Origin: Azolla caroliniana
Taxonomy: Eukaryota > Polypodiophyta
Assembly: GCA_043228905.1 (NCBI GenBank)
Contig: JBHGNT010000022.1
Span: 7,006,001 to 7,070,000, forward strand
Reading direction: 5' to 3'
Length of the DNA: 64,000 nt
Part shown: positions 1-12,034 of the stretch, piece after piece
How positions within the stretch are numbered: the stretch's first letter is position 1
Layout of the letters: the number at the start of each line of letters is the position of its first letter
The notes under the pieces: model-generated
Database searches by the model: none
Seen by the model: only the letters and a program-made list of their open reading frames with translations
Told to the model about the DNA's origin: nothing
Position numbers and translations under genes: made by a program

Positions 1-777
1 GGGGTTGCAGGTGTAATCAAATCCAAAAAGGGGCGTGGAGAGATAGATAGAGATGGGTAGAGATCTAAGATCTAATCTATCCTCTGAATTCTGACTAAAG
101 GGAAGGGGGGGGAGGAAGAAGAAATGCGTGGCGTGAGAGGAGGTCGCAAGGAAATTCGAGTGCACTGTTCAGCAGTCGTTGCTTTGTTCTACCATAGAAA
201 ACGAGAAAGAAAGACAGACACGACACACACACACATGCTGCGTATTCAGGGATTTGAACTTAGTGACTGACCTTCGCGTAGACCTCCATTATAGGCTTGA
301 GCTTTGTTAACCGGTTTGAACTCGGTTGGGATGGCTCAAGCCGAACCGGACCGATTTGGGCCAAACCGGTTAAGGCTTAATCAGCTAGGCTAAACCGGTT
401 CTTAAATAGGTTTAGGCTTACGCGGTTTAGGAACCAGTTCGGTTCAAGTTTTGAAACTCTCAAACCGGTTAAGGCTTATATCGGTTTGGTTTGGACAAGG
501 CCAAATCGGTTAAGCCGAAACCCAAACGTTGGAGATTCGTAATAGAAAGCAAGAAAGAGAGAAGAAAAACAAACACACGTGTTCGGTCTTCTAGGATTTG
601 AACTTGTGACCTTCGTGTAGACCTCCAAGGACTTATATACAGGATGAGTTAATCATGATTGGTAGAATATAAACAACTATTCCATAGTGATCAACATCAA
701 GCTTAGGGTTCTTTGCAATCACTTTCTTGGATTTTTACCTTGGAATGTTGATGGTCATCATCATCCATTATCATTGT
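1..777. repeat. Non-coding region with a duplicated segment and ACCGGTT-rich stretch
   Basis: No supportable gene. Two related segments lie about 345 bp apart (around 199-290 and 541-630). Both have a GA-rich lead-in, then a 'ggatttgaactt' motif, then 'gtagacctcca'. Between them (about 300-530) the motif AACCGGTT/CGGTTT recurs many times. This looks like a decayed non-autonomous or tandem repeat. No coding frame, terminal repeats or target duplication could be established. Confidence 0.4.
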
Positions 778-914
778 TGTTGGAATAAAAGGCCGACTCC
801 TTCCACTATGTATCCTTAGTGTGAACACACACGTTCACAAGTTAGGGCTTGAGTATATAAGCCCAACTGCATCATTGTAGAGAGTGAGAGTTTTATAGAA
901 GAGAATAACAAAGT
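778..914 (+). mobile_element. Possible truncated LTR fragment
   Basis: Starts TGTTGGAATAAAAGG and contains a TATA-like 'gtatataagccc' about 80 bp in, as a U3/R region would. It runs directly into the next LTR at 915. No partner copy or target duplication is visible, so the assignment rests on LTR-like composition only. Confidence 0.25.
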
Positions 915-1661
915 TGTTAGGAAACATGTCCCTCTGGAATGGGAAGAGGAGCACGAGTCGAAGAAAGGACCGAATCGGTTGACAACAACTCAGCTGAGAC
1001 CGAAAAATCAAATCGATTGTTTGATTCGGTTGTGGCCGAATAATCGAATCCGAATCGATTTGGCCAATAGTCGAATCGGTCGAAGCTGACTCGGGGCTAT
1101 ATCTGTAAATAGAGTTAATGTGCCCCTATGGGTTATATTTGTAAATAGCCCGGAATGTTGTATTAGTACAAATACACCTAGGGCAATCATAATGTTATCA
1201 TCAGAATACTAGTTGATCATTGTTGAGAAAGTCGTAGTTGGTTGTTGCCACTGTAACCAAGTGAGTGAGTGAGAGTTGTAACTCTACCGCCGACAAAGAC
1301 GTGCTTGAGGTCGGTGCCTATGAGTCTCCTTGTATTCCCCTCTCTATATAGTGATTTGTTTCTTGGGGTTTGTGGACCCCCATGGTTTTTCCCTTTCAGG
1401 TTTTCCATGTAAAAACACTTGGGTCTCTGTATTTCTGTTTTTGGCATGTCTGCATATTGTCATTCTCGATATGCATACTTGACAATCAGTTGTGGCCGGT
1501 TGATTCTCGACAAAAACTTCCATTAGAGCAGGCTACACTATCTATCTTGCTTCTTACTTCTTGTCTATTGTGCATACTTTGTCTTCCTGTCGTGTCAATG
1601 TTGTTTGCTTGACACATTAACTTGCAGGTCCTCACATCTTCTTATATATATATTTTATACA
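915..1661 (+). mobile_element. 5' LTR of degenerate copia element Cop-C
   Basis: Begins TGTTAGGAAACA and ends in CA just before a primer-binding site. It is alignable in blocks with the LTR of Cop-B (58509-59173) and the solo LTR at 28256-29083: a 'gtccctctgga' start, 'atatttgtaaatagcc' in the middle, and a 'gtggtttttccc...gggttttccacg' block near the end. It is therefore an old member of the same lineage. No 3' LTR partner is in the window. Confidence 0.75.
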
Positions 1662-1663
1662 AG

Positions 1664-1678
1664 TGGTATTAGAGTGAT
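1664..1678 (+). other. Primer-binding site of Cop-C
   Basis: TGGTATTAGAGTGAT lies two bases after the LTR end. It is a one- or two-mismatch version of the initiator-tRNA-Met primer site (TGGTATCAGAGC) used by plant copia elements. Confidence 0.7.
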
Positions 1679-1689
1679 CTTGCTGTCCA

Positions 1690-2700
1690 ACAACAACGAA
1701 CGGTAGAAAGATGAAAAAGAAGCTATCTGGTTGAGAGAAAAGACTAGGTCAACAACATCTACTTTCAAAAAAAGGCGACACAATCCGGCACGAATGTGGA
1801 AATCCGGAAGTTCGATGGGAAGAACTTCGCCCTCTAGAAAGAGATGATGCAGGATGTTCTTAACATCCGACGACAAGTTGAAGCCATTCGGCATAATACC
1901 AAGCCGGCTTCAATGTCTACTGAAGAATGACAATCTATGGAGGAGATAGCCAGATTGACCATTTAGATGCATTTGGCCGAGAACCTCTATGTCAGCATGG
2001 CAAAGGAGATGACAACATTCTCTTTATGGGAGAAACTCCTGGCTTTGTACAAGAAAAAGTCCTCATCGAAGCTAATACTGATTCAATGGTTATTCAACAT
2101 GAAGCTGAGAGAGACGAATCCAGTGACCTCCCACATCAACACCTTCAACCGGGTGTTGTTTGAATTCTCTCCTCTCAAGGGATTAACTTCAAAGAAGTTA
2201 AAGCCCTTGCCCTCCTCTTGAGCTTGTCGGCGAGTCGGGAGGTATTCTTCATGACATTCGCCAATAGCAAAACTCAATTTGGACGAGAGAATCAGACAAG
2301 TCCTCACTGAGGACATTCGACGAAAATCGATGGGACTCACCATCGATGAATTGATAGAAGCTCACTACTCGACTAAGTCGATTGGACGAACCAGGCAATT
2401 GAGAGAACAAGCCGAAAGAACTAGTCAAAACACTAGCCGACCAAGAAGGAGGGAAGATCAACAATAGTTGAAGTCGAGGAATAGTTGATCAAGTGATTTC
2501 TACACTCATTGTAGAAAGAGTATTCACAAAGTTTTCGACTATTGGTCAATAAAGAGAAAAGAGAATGTCGGCGATTTGATAGGACACAAGGACAATCCGA
2601 CTCGAACCGTTCTCCAATTGGCAACCAAATCAATGTTGCTGACTCATGATCAAGAAAAATCCTCTCCCTGGAGGACTCGATGATCAGAGAAGTCCTTTAC
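1690..2700 (+). pseudogene. Degenerate copia Gag of Cop-C
   Basis: Conceptual translation in shifting frames gives a copia Gag (UBN2-type). A 'RKFDGKNFAL' motif near 1800 matches the N-terminal motif of Cop-H Gag. It is followed by 'WEKLLALYKKKS', 'RLRETNPVTSHINTFN' and an 'IDELIEAHYSTK'-like segment up to about 2470. Multiple stops and frameshifts (for example near 1840, 1928 and 2220) make it non-functional. The gene is cut off at 2703 by the LTR of the minus-strand Cop-D, and no protease, integrase or RT of this copy is seen downstream. Confidence 0.7.
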
Positions 2701-2702
2701 AG

Positions 2703-3094
2703 TGTGTAGGACACATGAATGTGTGTAAAGATTAATGTGCGGATGCTAAACAAAACACAACCGGCTCAACCAGATAGCAACAAAGAAACACAGAGAAGAG
2801 CAATGGAGAACATAGTAGTACGTGGGAGAGACAGAGAGAGCAGAAGTCTAAAACTCAGATTAAAAAATAATAACACTTTGTACATACAATTGTGCTCAGA
2901 GGGCACTTTTATACAAGTCCATAAAGGACGGTCAAAAGTACTAACAAGTACTTCAATGCTCATAATTGAGCTACTAACACTAACTCCTAAGGGCATAATT
3001 GCATACTAAACTAGGAGCGTAGGCCTCTAAAAGGGTTTGTCGGCTCCCCACGGATCTGATTCGATGCGGCCCATGTTGAGCTTGCATCTCAACA
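2703..3094 (-). mobile_element. 3' LTR of copia element Cop-D
   Basis: On the minus strand it starts TGTTGAGATGCAAGC right after a purine-rich tract (GAGGGGGAG, about 3095-3104), the expected polypurine tract. It contains a TATAAAAG box (minus strand, near 2910) and ends close to 2703. It follows the RNase H coding remnant of Cop-D, as a 3' LTR should. The 5' LTR of this element is missing from the window. Confidence 0.7.
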
Positions 3095-3104
3095 CTCCCC
3101 CTCA

Positions 3105-5188
3105 AGCTCAGCTTGAGGTTCCATTTGATCTGATGGTTCCTCGCCCCGGTTTCTCCTGCTAGCTTGTCTTCTGGCACGCGCTCCTCGACCTGTCCGATCC
3201 TGCACTCTTGGACCTCCTCGATTGGCTTGTTTGGTTGTAAGGCCCTTGTCAGATCCCTTACTGTCGTAGTATTGGAGCCCCTCGACTTGTCGAACCTTCG
3301 TTTCGGTGTCAACTTCGGCTGTCTCCTTGTCGACTTGGCCTTCATGAAATTCGGCTCTCCAAGAAGTGTTGTAACTTGTCCGTCCCAAGCACCTTGGTGA
3401 AGATGTCGACCACCTGCCGATCGGTGCGAACATACTAAAGTTTGACTTCACCACTCAGAACCCGCTCGCGCACAAAGTGATAATGCACTTCTATGTGCTT
3501 CATGCAAGCATGGAACACGAGGTTCTTGGCCAGCTACATGTTGCTAATGTTGTCGCAATAGATTGGAATCGGAGTAGGAACTTCGACCCATAAGTCTTGC
3601 AACAATCGTCGGAGCCATACAACATCACAAGTTGCGATGATACTCAGCTTCGATGCTTGATAAGGCCACTATCGGCTGCTTCTTGCTACTCTAGGCTACA
3701 ACCGCACTCCCGAGAGAGAACATGAAACCTAATGTTCACCGTCAATCTGCCGCATATCCGGCCCAATCGACATCAGTATAGCCGACCAACTGCTCGGTTA
3801 TGCTACTGGTACAACAATCCTCAATCCTTCATGCCGCTAACATATCGCAATATCCGATGTGCGCATTGAAGGTGCTCAACTGTCGGCTTCTGCATGAATT
3901 GACTTATCACGCTCACTGGATAGCTAAGATGGGGTCAGATAATGGTTAGATAGATGAGGCTTCCGACAATTTGTAACCGTTTCTCATTGCAGGCCGCTCC
4001 TGAGTTAGGATGAAGCTTCAGGTTTTTGTCGGGAGGAGTGGAGATGGATCGGCAATCCCTCATCCCAAATTTGTACTGCATATTAAACACATAATGTCGT
4101 TGAGTGAGCAATATGCCATTGGGGGCGTGGATCACTTCAATCCTAAGGAAGTAATGAAGGTCCCCTAAATCTTTCATTTCGAATGCGCCCGACAACTGGG
4201 ACTTGACTTGGTTGATTTCAGTAAGGTTGGGGCTGGTGACGACCAAGTTGTCCACATATAGTAATATACACATCGGACCTTTCCGGATGAAGATTCGGAT
4301 TTGGAGATTGCAACCCCCATCTTACGCAACCGGTGCGTGATTTTCGAGTTCCAAGCACGGGAGGCTTGCTTGAGTCTATAAAGCGAGTTCTTTAGTCGGC
4401 ATACCACCAATTTGTTCACCTCAGACTGAAAACTAGGGAGTTGGACCATAAATACTTGTTCTTCAAGGTCACCTTGAAGAAACACGTTCTTTACATCCAT
4501 CTTGTGGAGATGCCACCCCCTTTTCGTTGCTACCGTCAGCACCACATAGATAGTTGTCATCTTCGCCACCGGTGTGAAGGTCTCGTCGTAGTCGATGCAT
4601 GGTTCTGCGCATATCCTTTGGCCACCAATCAAGCCTTGTATCGTTGACTGAACCATCGACATTGTACTTTACCTTGTACGCCCATTTGCATCCAATTGGT
4701 TTGCAATGTTGGGGAGGGTCAACCAGGTCCCATGTCTTGTTGGGAGCAAGTGCCCGCATTTCTTCATCCATGGTTGATCGCCATTTGGCATCATGTGATG
4801 CCTCTGCATAGGTCTCCAACTTGTGGACTTCTGCCACTTTCGTCATGTACGCATAGTGGTGCGTCATGTTCTATCCAAACCGGATCAGTAGGTTCTTGTG
4901 GTGACTTGATCGGCGTAACTTTTCATTTCCGATTTCAGAGCCCTTTTGGCCGCATTAGACCTCAACTCTTGAGGTCCGTTATTGCTTCGATTGGTGTCAG
5001 ATTCTTCTTGATCTGATGCACCTCTGTCTTTGCCGTACTCCAACATCTTCATCTTCCCCTTCTCTTTGTGCGTGAACCATCTCCTCAGTTCCTTGTGCGG
5101 GGAGTGCACGACCGAGTCGTCACTGCTCATCGACTCTCCATTGGGTTGGTCATTCCGACTCAGCTTTTCATTCGGGCTACTCAGCCGG
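3105..5188 (-). pseudogene. Cop-D reverse transcriptase and RNase H (broken)
   Basis: Second half of a copia polyprotein. Reading from 5188 down: an acidic integrase-RT linker, then RT with 'MDEEMRALAPNKTWDLVD', 'MDVKNVFLQGDLEEQVF' and 'LYVDNLVV' (the catalytic YVDD is altered to YVDN near 4255), then RNase H ending in a 'HIEVHYHFVRERVLSG' motif around 3440-3510. At least three frameshifts are visible. The first half of the gene lies at 26612-28255. The two halves were separated by TG-1, whose CCGG target duplication sits at 5185-5188 and 26608-26611. Confidence 0.85.
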
Positions 5189-5927
5189 TGTTGCGGTATT
5201 CCGCGAGTACGTGTAGGATCTTAGGCGGGACTGCGGGGGTCTTGGACTAGGGAGTAATGGAGAAATGGGAGCTTAACCCTTACGACTTTCAAGCTCAAGA
5301 GGAAATGAGAAAGAATAGGAGATTAACAAGGAATGAGAAAATAGAGACAAGAGACATCAAGAAGCTATAATAAGAATCCACAAAACGATTACAACCATGG
5401 CCGCGTAGGCCGAACCAACCCACTATAAGAAACCCTAATCAGATAGAAGAAGAAGAAGAATAGTAAAACCCTAAAACCCAAAATCCCTAAACCCTAATGG
5501 CGACCCAAAGAAACCCAAAAGTGGAAGCCCCTCCTCACTCAAAATAGGCAACCCCTTCACAAGAGACCCCTCACTCCCTTTTATACTAGTAAGGGGTGAG
5601 GCACATTACAAAAGGAGTGGTCAAATCCCCTTTCTTTCAAAGGATAATATTTGACCTCGATCTTAGGAGGTGAGATTGATGGGTCTTAACTCCCTCTCCT
5701 CTCACCGACATACTCAATGCCCACTACTCCCTACACCCATACTTCATGTGCCTCACTCTAGTCTACAAAGTGCACATCACCTTTATACCTTTACATCTTA
5801 CTTTTCCTCCTTATATTTGTCTTTTATTCCTATGTTACAATTTTCCTAAGTTCATGTGCAATGTTGCACATCTTGTTTTATTCCTCCTGCTCGGGTTTTC
5901 TCACCATGGCCGAAAATCCTCACGACA
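5189..5927 (-). repeat. TG-1 3' LTR
   Basis: Plus-strand left end TGTTGCGGTATTCCG and right end CCTCACGACA, giving TG...CA termini. It matches 25849-26607 along its whole length with scattered substitutions and small indels. A minus-strand TATAAAAG-type box is near 5580. The Gag remnant of TG-1 lies next to the other LTR. Confidence 0.85.
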
Positions 5928-6466
5928 TCTGCCCCCACTAAACCGCACATCAACCGGTATGTGCCAAGAAAGGAGAAGAGGTGAGATTTTCGGCAATGAT
6001 GATCAACCGGGTTCCGCCGTGTCCTCGTTGGCTTTGCTCGACTTCGTCCTCCATTTCAAGCATGCCCGTCCCTTCCACACGAACCGTGTCCGCCGTGTCC
6101 TCCATTTCAAGCATGCCTCTCGGGCCGCCGTGTCCGCCACACGTCCTCCGCTCTATCCGAACCGCCATATCCGACGCTCACACCTTCTTCCCCGATCGGT
6201 CCTCCCGAACAACGTTGCCGATCCGGTCACTCTTCCTTTGTCCGTCGTGTATGTCCTCCGGATGCGCTCCCAGTTACTCCGATTGCACGCCGGATTCCGC
6301 CCCTCGCATACTGCGTGCGTTCCTCCTTCGGCTCAATCGCCTCCTCGTCCCAAGCACCTCGGCGTGCATCCTCTCTCCGTTCCGCGCTTGCCTCCCGTAG
6401 GCTCTACCCATGTGTCATTGTTGTCCTTCAAATACGCGTTCGCTCTTAGGTCCTTATGTGACCACA
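5928..6466 (-). pseudogene. TG-1 C-terminal end of the repetitive ORF
   Basis: Minus-strand frame with repeated 'GMLEMED' segments, ending in the motif PFLAHTG followed by a TGA. The polypurine tract (GTGGGGGCAGA) and the LTR come next. TG-2 has the same 'PFLAHTG' end at 18140-18200, so this is the conserved C-terminus of the family's protein. The gypsy Gyp-G is inserted directly upstream (TSD TTACG at 6467-6471). The function of the protein is unknown. Confidence 0.55.
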
Positions 6467-6471
6467 TTACG

Positions 6472-6926
6472 TATTAGAGATCTAGGTACTAAAGTAAGCT
6501 TAAGATAAGGATAAACTAATGATAGATAGAAAGGAGAAAGAGCAAGAAGGGTGCCGATCCACCCGACCACCCCCAAGCAAAGGGATAGAGATGGACTCGA
6601 GCCTCGATCGGCGTCCCATACCACCGTCGTGGCGTCGAGTCGTACCTGGTGCTGGCGCGCTCGCTACAAGAGTTGACCCACCACAAGTGTAGAGTCTTGA
6701 TGTAGTCAAAAGATGATCAAATGAGGGTAGCTAGGCTTCTTATTTATAGCGATACCCAAGGCCCCCAGGCAAGTTCACACTTGACCTAATGGGTTGTCTC
6801 AATCCTGAGGATTAAAAGTAATCTTCCCCTTCTTTACACTCTCGTTTAACCCTCACACTTATCCACGTGTATAGAATACTACGGTAAATTCTCACCACGG
6901 GATATTAAATGGTCATGCCCGTAACA
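6472..6926 (-). repeat. Gyp-G 3' LTR
   Basis: Runs from TATTAGAGATC to CCCGTAACA on the plus strand, i.e. TGTTACGGG...CTCTAATA on the element's own strand. It is paired with 22794-23238. A TATAAATAAG box lies in minus orientation near 6745. Confidence 0.88.
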
Positions 6927-8420
6927 TACTCCCCTTCTTTAAAACATTGCACTCTTGCAATGGAAAGTTAGGGAAGTTTGTTCTTAGAGTATTCTCACGT
7001 CCCCATGTGGCATCTTTGATAGATTTGTCCATCCATTTAATTTTAAATTCTCGGATTTCTTTAGTACGTAACTTTTTTGTTTTAACATCGAGAATTCTTT
7101 CTGGTACATGTGGTTTCGAAGATAAATCTTCAGAAGTAACCAGAGTTTCAGTTGTAACTGTGTTGTCACCAGAACCTAGAAGTTCTTTTAGACGACTCAC
7201 ATGGAAGACTGGATGAATTCCAACGCCATCGGGAAGAGCGAGACGATAAGCTGATGACCCAATGCGTTTGAGGATTGTAAAGGTCCACAAAACCGTGGGG
7301 CTAACTTAGCGCACTTACCCGTAGACAATGTCTTAGAATTGTGAGGTACACGTAAAAATACCTTCTGTCCAGGGTTGAATACACGAGGTTGCCTATGATG
7401 GTCGGCATAAAAACGCGCTCTATCTTGAGCTGTTTTTATATTATCTTGTGCAATATGCAACATATCTTCCATATCCCGAAGAAAGTTTTGCGTACTTCGT
7501 AACTCATCATGATGTATATTAACATCAATCGGGGCTCGTGGATGAAAACCATACATCAACATAAAAGGACTATATCCCGTCGACGTATGCTTGGAGCTGT
7601 TATAAGCAAACTCCAAAATTGGGAGATAATGTTCCCATTTTGTTGGTTTTGCACCAATGTATGCTCGAAGCATGTCCTCAATAATTTGATTTACTCGTTC
7701 TGTCTGTCCATTGGATTGAGGATGATCCGTGGAGCTCATGCTCAACGTAGTTTCTAACTTCTTAAAGACTTGCATCCAGAAGTCACTAGTAAACTTTGGA
7801 TCTCGATCACTCACGATATCCATCGGTAACCCATAAAAACGAAATAATTCGTCAACGAATTGGTAAGACAATTCAGGAGCTGTTACCATGGTTTTAATAG
7901 CAATAAATCTGGCCATTTTAGTTAGTCGATCAATGACAACCCAGATGGCATCATGACCTTTTCGGGTGCGAGGAAGGCTAACAATAAAATCCATGGATAT
8001 ACTTTCCCACTTATTATTGGGAATGTCCAAGGGATGTAAAAGTACTGCGGCTTTAAGTTGCTCGACTTTGTTAACCTGACATTGGTGACATTTAGTCACA
8101 TAGCTATGTATGTCAAGACGCATCTTAGGCCAATAAAATTGAGTGGAGATGAGAATGAGTGTACGATGTATTCCAGGGTGCCCAACTGAGGGTGAACCAA
8201 AGAATCCTCTTTTTGACCTCGGGTAAATCTGGAACACAAACCTTCCCATTACGGTAGAGCAAACTGTTAGTAATGTGGAAGTATTCCTTCGAGGATGTGG
8301 TGGTGTCTGTTCCAGACTCAACTCTTGCCCTGTATTTTGCAAAATAACTGTCATCAGGATACTTTCCTCGAAGGTGATCATAAAGATCTGATGTTATTTC
8401 AGTGAAGCTAAGCATGTTAA
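6927..8420 (-). pseudogene. Gyp-G integrase and chromodomain-like tail
   Basis: Minus-strand integrase. The HHCC zinc-binding region has 'HPGIHRT' and 'KCHQCQ' (about 8030-8180). The DDE core has 'MDFIVSLPRTRKGHDAIW' with its first Asp near 7990, 'SDRDPKFTS' near 7800 and 'QSNGQTERVNQ' near 7690. Downstream, 'HPVFHVSRLK' is followed by a chromodomain-like 'PERILDV...IKWMDKSIKDATWG' segment (7010-7110), which places the element among chromoviruses. The reading frame shifts near 8300-8380 and 7200-7290, so the protein is not produced intact. Confidence 0.85.
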
Positions 8421-9560
8421 CTTCACGAATGCGACTTAGTGCATCAGCGAAAGTGTTCATGGAACCTTTACGATATCGTATGGAAAAATAAAAGTCCTGG
8501 ATGAGATTAGCCCATTGTGCCTTACGACCTTTCAGGTCTTGTTGGTCACAAAAATATTTCAAGGACTCGTGGTCCGTAGTTACCACAAAGCGATTTCCAT
8601 AAAGATAATGGCGCCATGTTTTGAGCGCATGTATAACTGCAAATAATTCCTTTTCTTGAACGGTATACTTGACATTGAGCAGAATCAAGTTTCTTACTCT
8701 CGAATGCTATTGGTTTACCATCTTGATACAAGAAAACACCTATAGCATAATCGCTTGCATCGGTTTCAACCTCAAAAGGTTTTGAAGGATCAGGTAAAAG
8801 AATTGAAGGAGCCTTGCAAACCAGGTCCTTGAGTTCCTTAAAGGCGAGGTCTAGTGTAACATTCCACACAATAGGTTTTGCAGACTTACGCGTTTGACCT
8901 TTTAAAAGATCAGTAAACGACGTCGTCAATTGGGAGTAATTACAAAGAGACTTTCGCAAAAACCCGACAAAACCAAGGAATGATCGAACTTCTCGAATAT
9001 TCCGAAGAGTGGGCCAAAGCTTGATTTTCTCAATGCGAGAAGGATCAATTTCAACTCCTCGTTCGGTTATGAGATGTCCTAGATAAGTAATTGATTTCTT
9101 GAAGAACTCACATTTTGATATCTTCGCATAAAACTGTTTGTCACGCAATGTTTGTAAAACGAAGCGGACATGTCTATCATGTTCTTTTAATGTACGACTA
9201 TAAACGAAAATATCATCCAAGAAAATAACGACGAATTTTCCAAGTTGTTCTCGGAAAATGTCATTCATTTCTTGTTGAAAAGTAGTTGGAGCATTGGTCA
9301 AACCAAAAGGCATAACCAAAAACTCGTAATGGCCATAGCGCGTACGAAATGCCGTTTTAGGAACATCGTCCTCACTTATTCGTATTTGATGGTAGCCAGT
9401 ACGGAGATCAAGTTTCGTAAAATACCGAGCTCCCTGGAGATGGTCAATTAGATCGTCAACCCAGGGCAATGGGTACGAATTCTTGATCGTCACTTTATTC
9501 AAGCGTCGGTAATTAATACACATACGTCATGTGCCCTCTTTCTTTTTTACCAAGAGAATG
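8125..9560 (-). pseudogene. Gyp-G reverse transcriptase and RNase H
   Basis: RT motifs on the minus strand: '[18 protein letters not shown]', '[11 protein letters not shown]', '[13 protein letters not shown]', and '[11 protein letters not shown]', where the catalytic box is FLDD rather than YxDD. 'TDASDYAIG' (8750 region) and '[10 protein letters not shown]' (8570 region) mark RNase H. A TGA replaces the expected Trp codon just upstream of RCMINY-like residues (about 9525), cutting RT off from Gag-protease. Another frameshift lies near 8660-8690. Otherwise the gene is well preserved. Confidence 0.87.
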
Positions 9561-9777
9561 GAGATTTACTATAACGTATATAACCCATTCGTAAATAGTC
9601 CTTGAGTTGCTCAGATACCTCATCTTCTTCGGATCGACTTAAGCGATACAGAGGTATACTTATTGGTGCAACACCAGGTACAATATCTATACGATGGTCT
9701 ATATTACGTTTAGGAGGTAACCCATCAGGTAGTTCACTTGGAAAAACATCATGAAAATCATTTAAGATTTCATCAAG

Positions 9778-11315
9778 TTATTGTTCAAAATATGTTAATT
9801 GAACCGGGACATTATCGATATTGTAAATGTGAATGTCCGGATCAAGTACACAATTAAATAACGTAGAACAAGACAACTCGGATTTTGATGAACACGAGGA
9901 AACAATCGAGAGGGATTGTTTTTTGATACATTGAATAAAATGCGTACAATTGTTCAGTACAAAAGAAATGGAATGGCGAACCCAATCAATAAATAAAGAA
10001 GAGTTTTTATTATAAAACCAGGGATAACCCAATATTACATTGGTGGTACAAAGATTCATTACATGGAAGTCTACTTCCTCTATATAAGTATCAATAGAAA
10101 TTCCTAATGAATGAATCGCCCCGTTGATGTATTGTACTCTTCCATCAGCCAAGTGCACCGTGTTGGTGTGATTACGGTGGGTTGGATTCCCCATATCTTA
10201 ACCAAACGATCATTCACAAAATTGTGTGAGCTTCCCGAATCAAATAAAAATTGTACAGGAGATTCATTGATATACCCATTTGCATGTAGTAAATCATTGG
10301 GACCCAATACATAGTGAGGGAAAGAACATTGACAATTACTTAAATGATGTGTATAGACCTGAAGGACATTAGGAATCTGACCTTTATGGTCTAAAGCTTT
10401 AGGTTTGCTATCGTGCTCTTTCCGTTGGAGCTTTCGACATTGCTCTTTTGTGTGACCCTTCTTTTTGCAGAATATGCAAAACGGTTGTTGTCGCTTACAA
10501 TCGTGATCCAGGAATTCGTTGGGTGTCTTGCGTTTCCCAACAAATTGCGACTGCTTAGTCCCGGGCGCTTCGTTGGGTTTGTTGTGGTCCTTCTTCGAAG
10601 TGCGTTGGTAGCGAAGAACTATTTCAACGGCCTCTTCGAAGGATTTTGGATCCTTATCGTGCACTATCCAGTGATAGTCCGAATTGGGGATGCCATTGAC
10701 AAAACAATGTATCAACCAATTGTCCCCTTCTAGACCCGATTTTTGGATTTGGGTTCTAGCATGGTGAACATAGTCTTCTAGAGAGGAAAATTTCCTGCTG
10801 GAGAGGTTCATTAAAGCTTGTGTTGCCTCGGTTCGAGAGGGAGGTTGGAGAAATTGGCCCTTAAAAACCGTGACAAAATCTGTCCAGGTATCGGGCAATT
10901 TCCCCATAGTACGGAGCCCACGCCACGAGGTGGTGGCCTTACCCCTGAGTTCTTGGCCGACATATGAAATCTTCGTATTATCTGGCATGGGATAGAGCTC
11001 AAAATGAGACTCCCATCGTCCCGGCCATGTGCAGATTGCTTCTTCGGTTCTTTCCTTTTTGTCTCCCGTAAATGGCTTAACAACAAATGATGGTTCACCT
11101 TGTCTCTCATTAGGTCTATTAGTCTCACGTTGTAGACTAATGACACGTGCCTCAAGAGCACTCTGAGATTGCCGAAGTTCGGTCATTTGTTGAGCGGTGA
11201 AACTAAGGTATTGGCTTATTTGTGCCAAATACATCTCAGTGGACATTTGTCCAGGAGGATTCCCTCGAGTTCCTTCCGCTTGAGCGGATGACATCAGGTC
11301 GTTAATTTGAGCCAT
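9778..11315 (-). pseudogene. Gyp-G Gag and aspartic protease
   Basis: Begins with ATG at 11315 (minus), next to the leader. Retrotrans_gag-type core: 'TWRGLRTMGKLPDTWTDFV', 'FKGQFLQPPSRTEATQALM'. A CCHC knuckle C-x2-C-x4-H-x4-C ('CIFCKKKGHTKEQC') lies near 10450-10490. The protease motif 'FDSGSSHNFV' is near 10225. The frame shifts around 10110-10190 into the segment reaching 9778. The first 403 codons are open, so Gag alone might be translated. It would form the particle shell of the gypsy element. Confidence 0.85.
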
Positions 11316-11571
11316 TAAAGATTATTTCTGGAAAAGAAATAGGATAAGGTCAGAGAGATAGTCATAACATCATGTCGTGATGTAAACATATCATGGGCAA
11401 ACATTAATCGATATCATGATCTCACGTCAATACCCCTCTAGACGTATGAGATGAGGTTCAAGATCAAGTTACTATGGTAACACAAAGGTGTTTTAAAAAC
11501 CATGGGGGTGACAATTTAATGTCTTTCCCTGATCTCTATATCGATTTTTTCATGGCGGCTCCCCAAGGCTC
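11316..11571 (-). other. Gyp-G leader, proximal piece
   Basis: Non-coding 5' leader between gag and the point where Cop-H inserted. The leader continues at 16927-17583 and 22014-22793. GGCTC at 11567-11571 is the target duplicated by Cop-H. Confidence 0.65.
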
Positions 11572-11857
11572 TGTCGAATACCTGTGTATAATGGACGTAT
11601 TCACACCATCCCGTTTTGGCCATTTATGTAATTAGCATAAAGGGCAGTTGCCCTAAGTCGGTCACTATATATAGTGACCTTGTAACCTCTTTGTGAGGTT
11701 GGTTGTTGTATTGTTGCTTTATGAAATAAGAAACTCTTTTGTGTCTCTCTCTCTCTCTCTCTCTCTCTGTGCAACGACCTACATTCTGTCATACACAGGG
11801 AATAAACAGGAATCGAGTGCTTCAAGATCTTCCGCACAGACGACATTGCTTCCAACA
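11572..11857 (+). repeat. Cop-H 5' LTR
   Basis: TGTCGAATACC...TTCCAACA. It contains a 20-bp perfect palindrome with an embedded TATA box at 11660-11679 and a (CT)n tract at 11743-11768. It is followed at once by the primer site. Confidence 0.93.
11660..11679. promoter_or_regulatory. Palindromic TATA element of Cop-H LTR
   Basis: GGTCACTATATATAGTGACC is a perfect 20-bp palindrome with the TATA box at its centre. The copy in the 3' LTR (16726-16745) is identical. Its position before the (CT)n-rich putative R region fits the core promoter. Confidence 0.6.
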
Positions 11858-12034
11858 TCTGGTATCAGAGCCTGCACAGTAGTCGGTCCCTCAATCCGCT
11901 GTCGGCCGTCGTCTCTGCATTCGGTTTCCTGCGTCATTCGAAGAAGAGAGAAGAAGAAGAAAAACCAGGTTTGCATCTCATCGCGTTAGATCATCTTTGT
12001 TTGGAGTAAGCCAGTAGGTTGTACTCCGCTCCCC

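Noticed and set aside
3164-5250. Plus-strand frames in the left Cop-D segment
   Set aside because: Antisense of recognisable copia RT and RNase H.
5746-6477. 243-codon plus-strand frame
   Set aside because: It spans the TG-1 LTR boundary and runs antisense to the conserved 'PFLAHTG' C-terminus; no domain seen.
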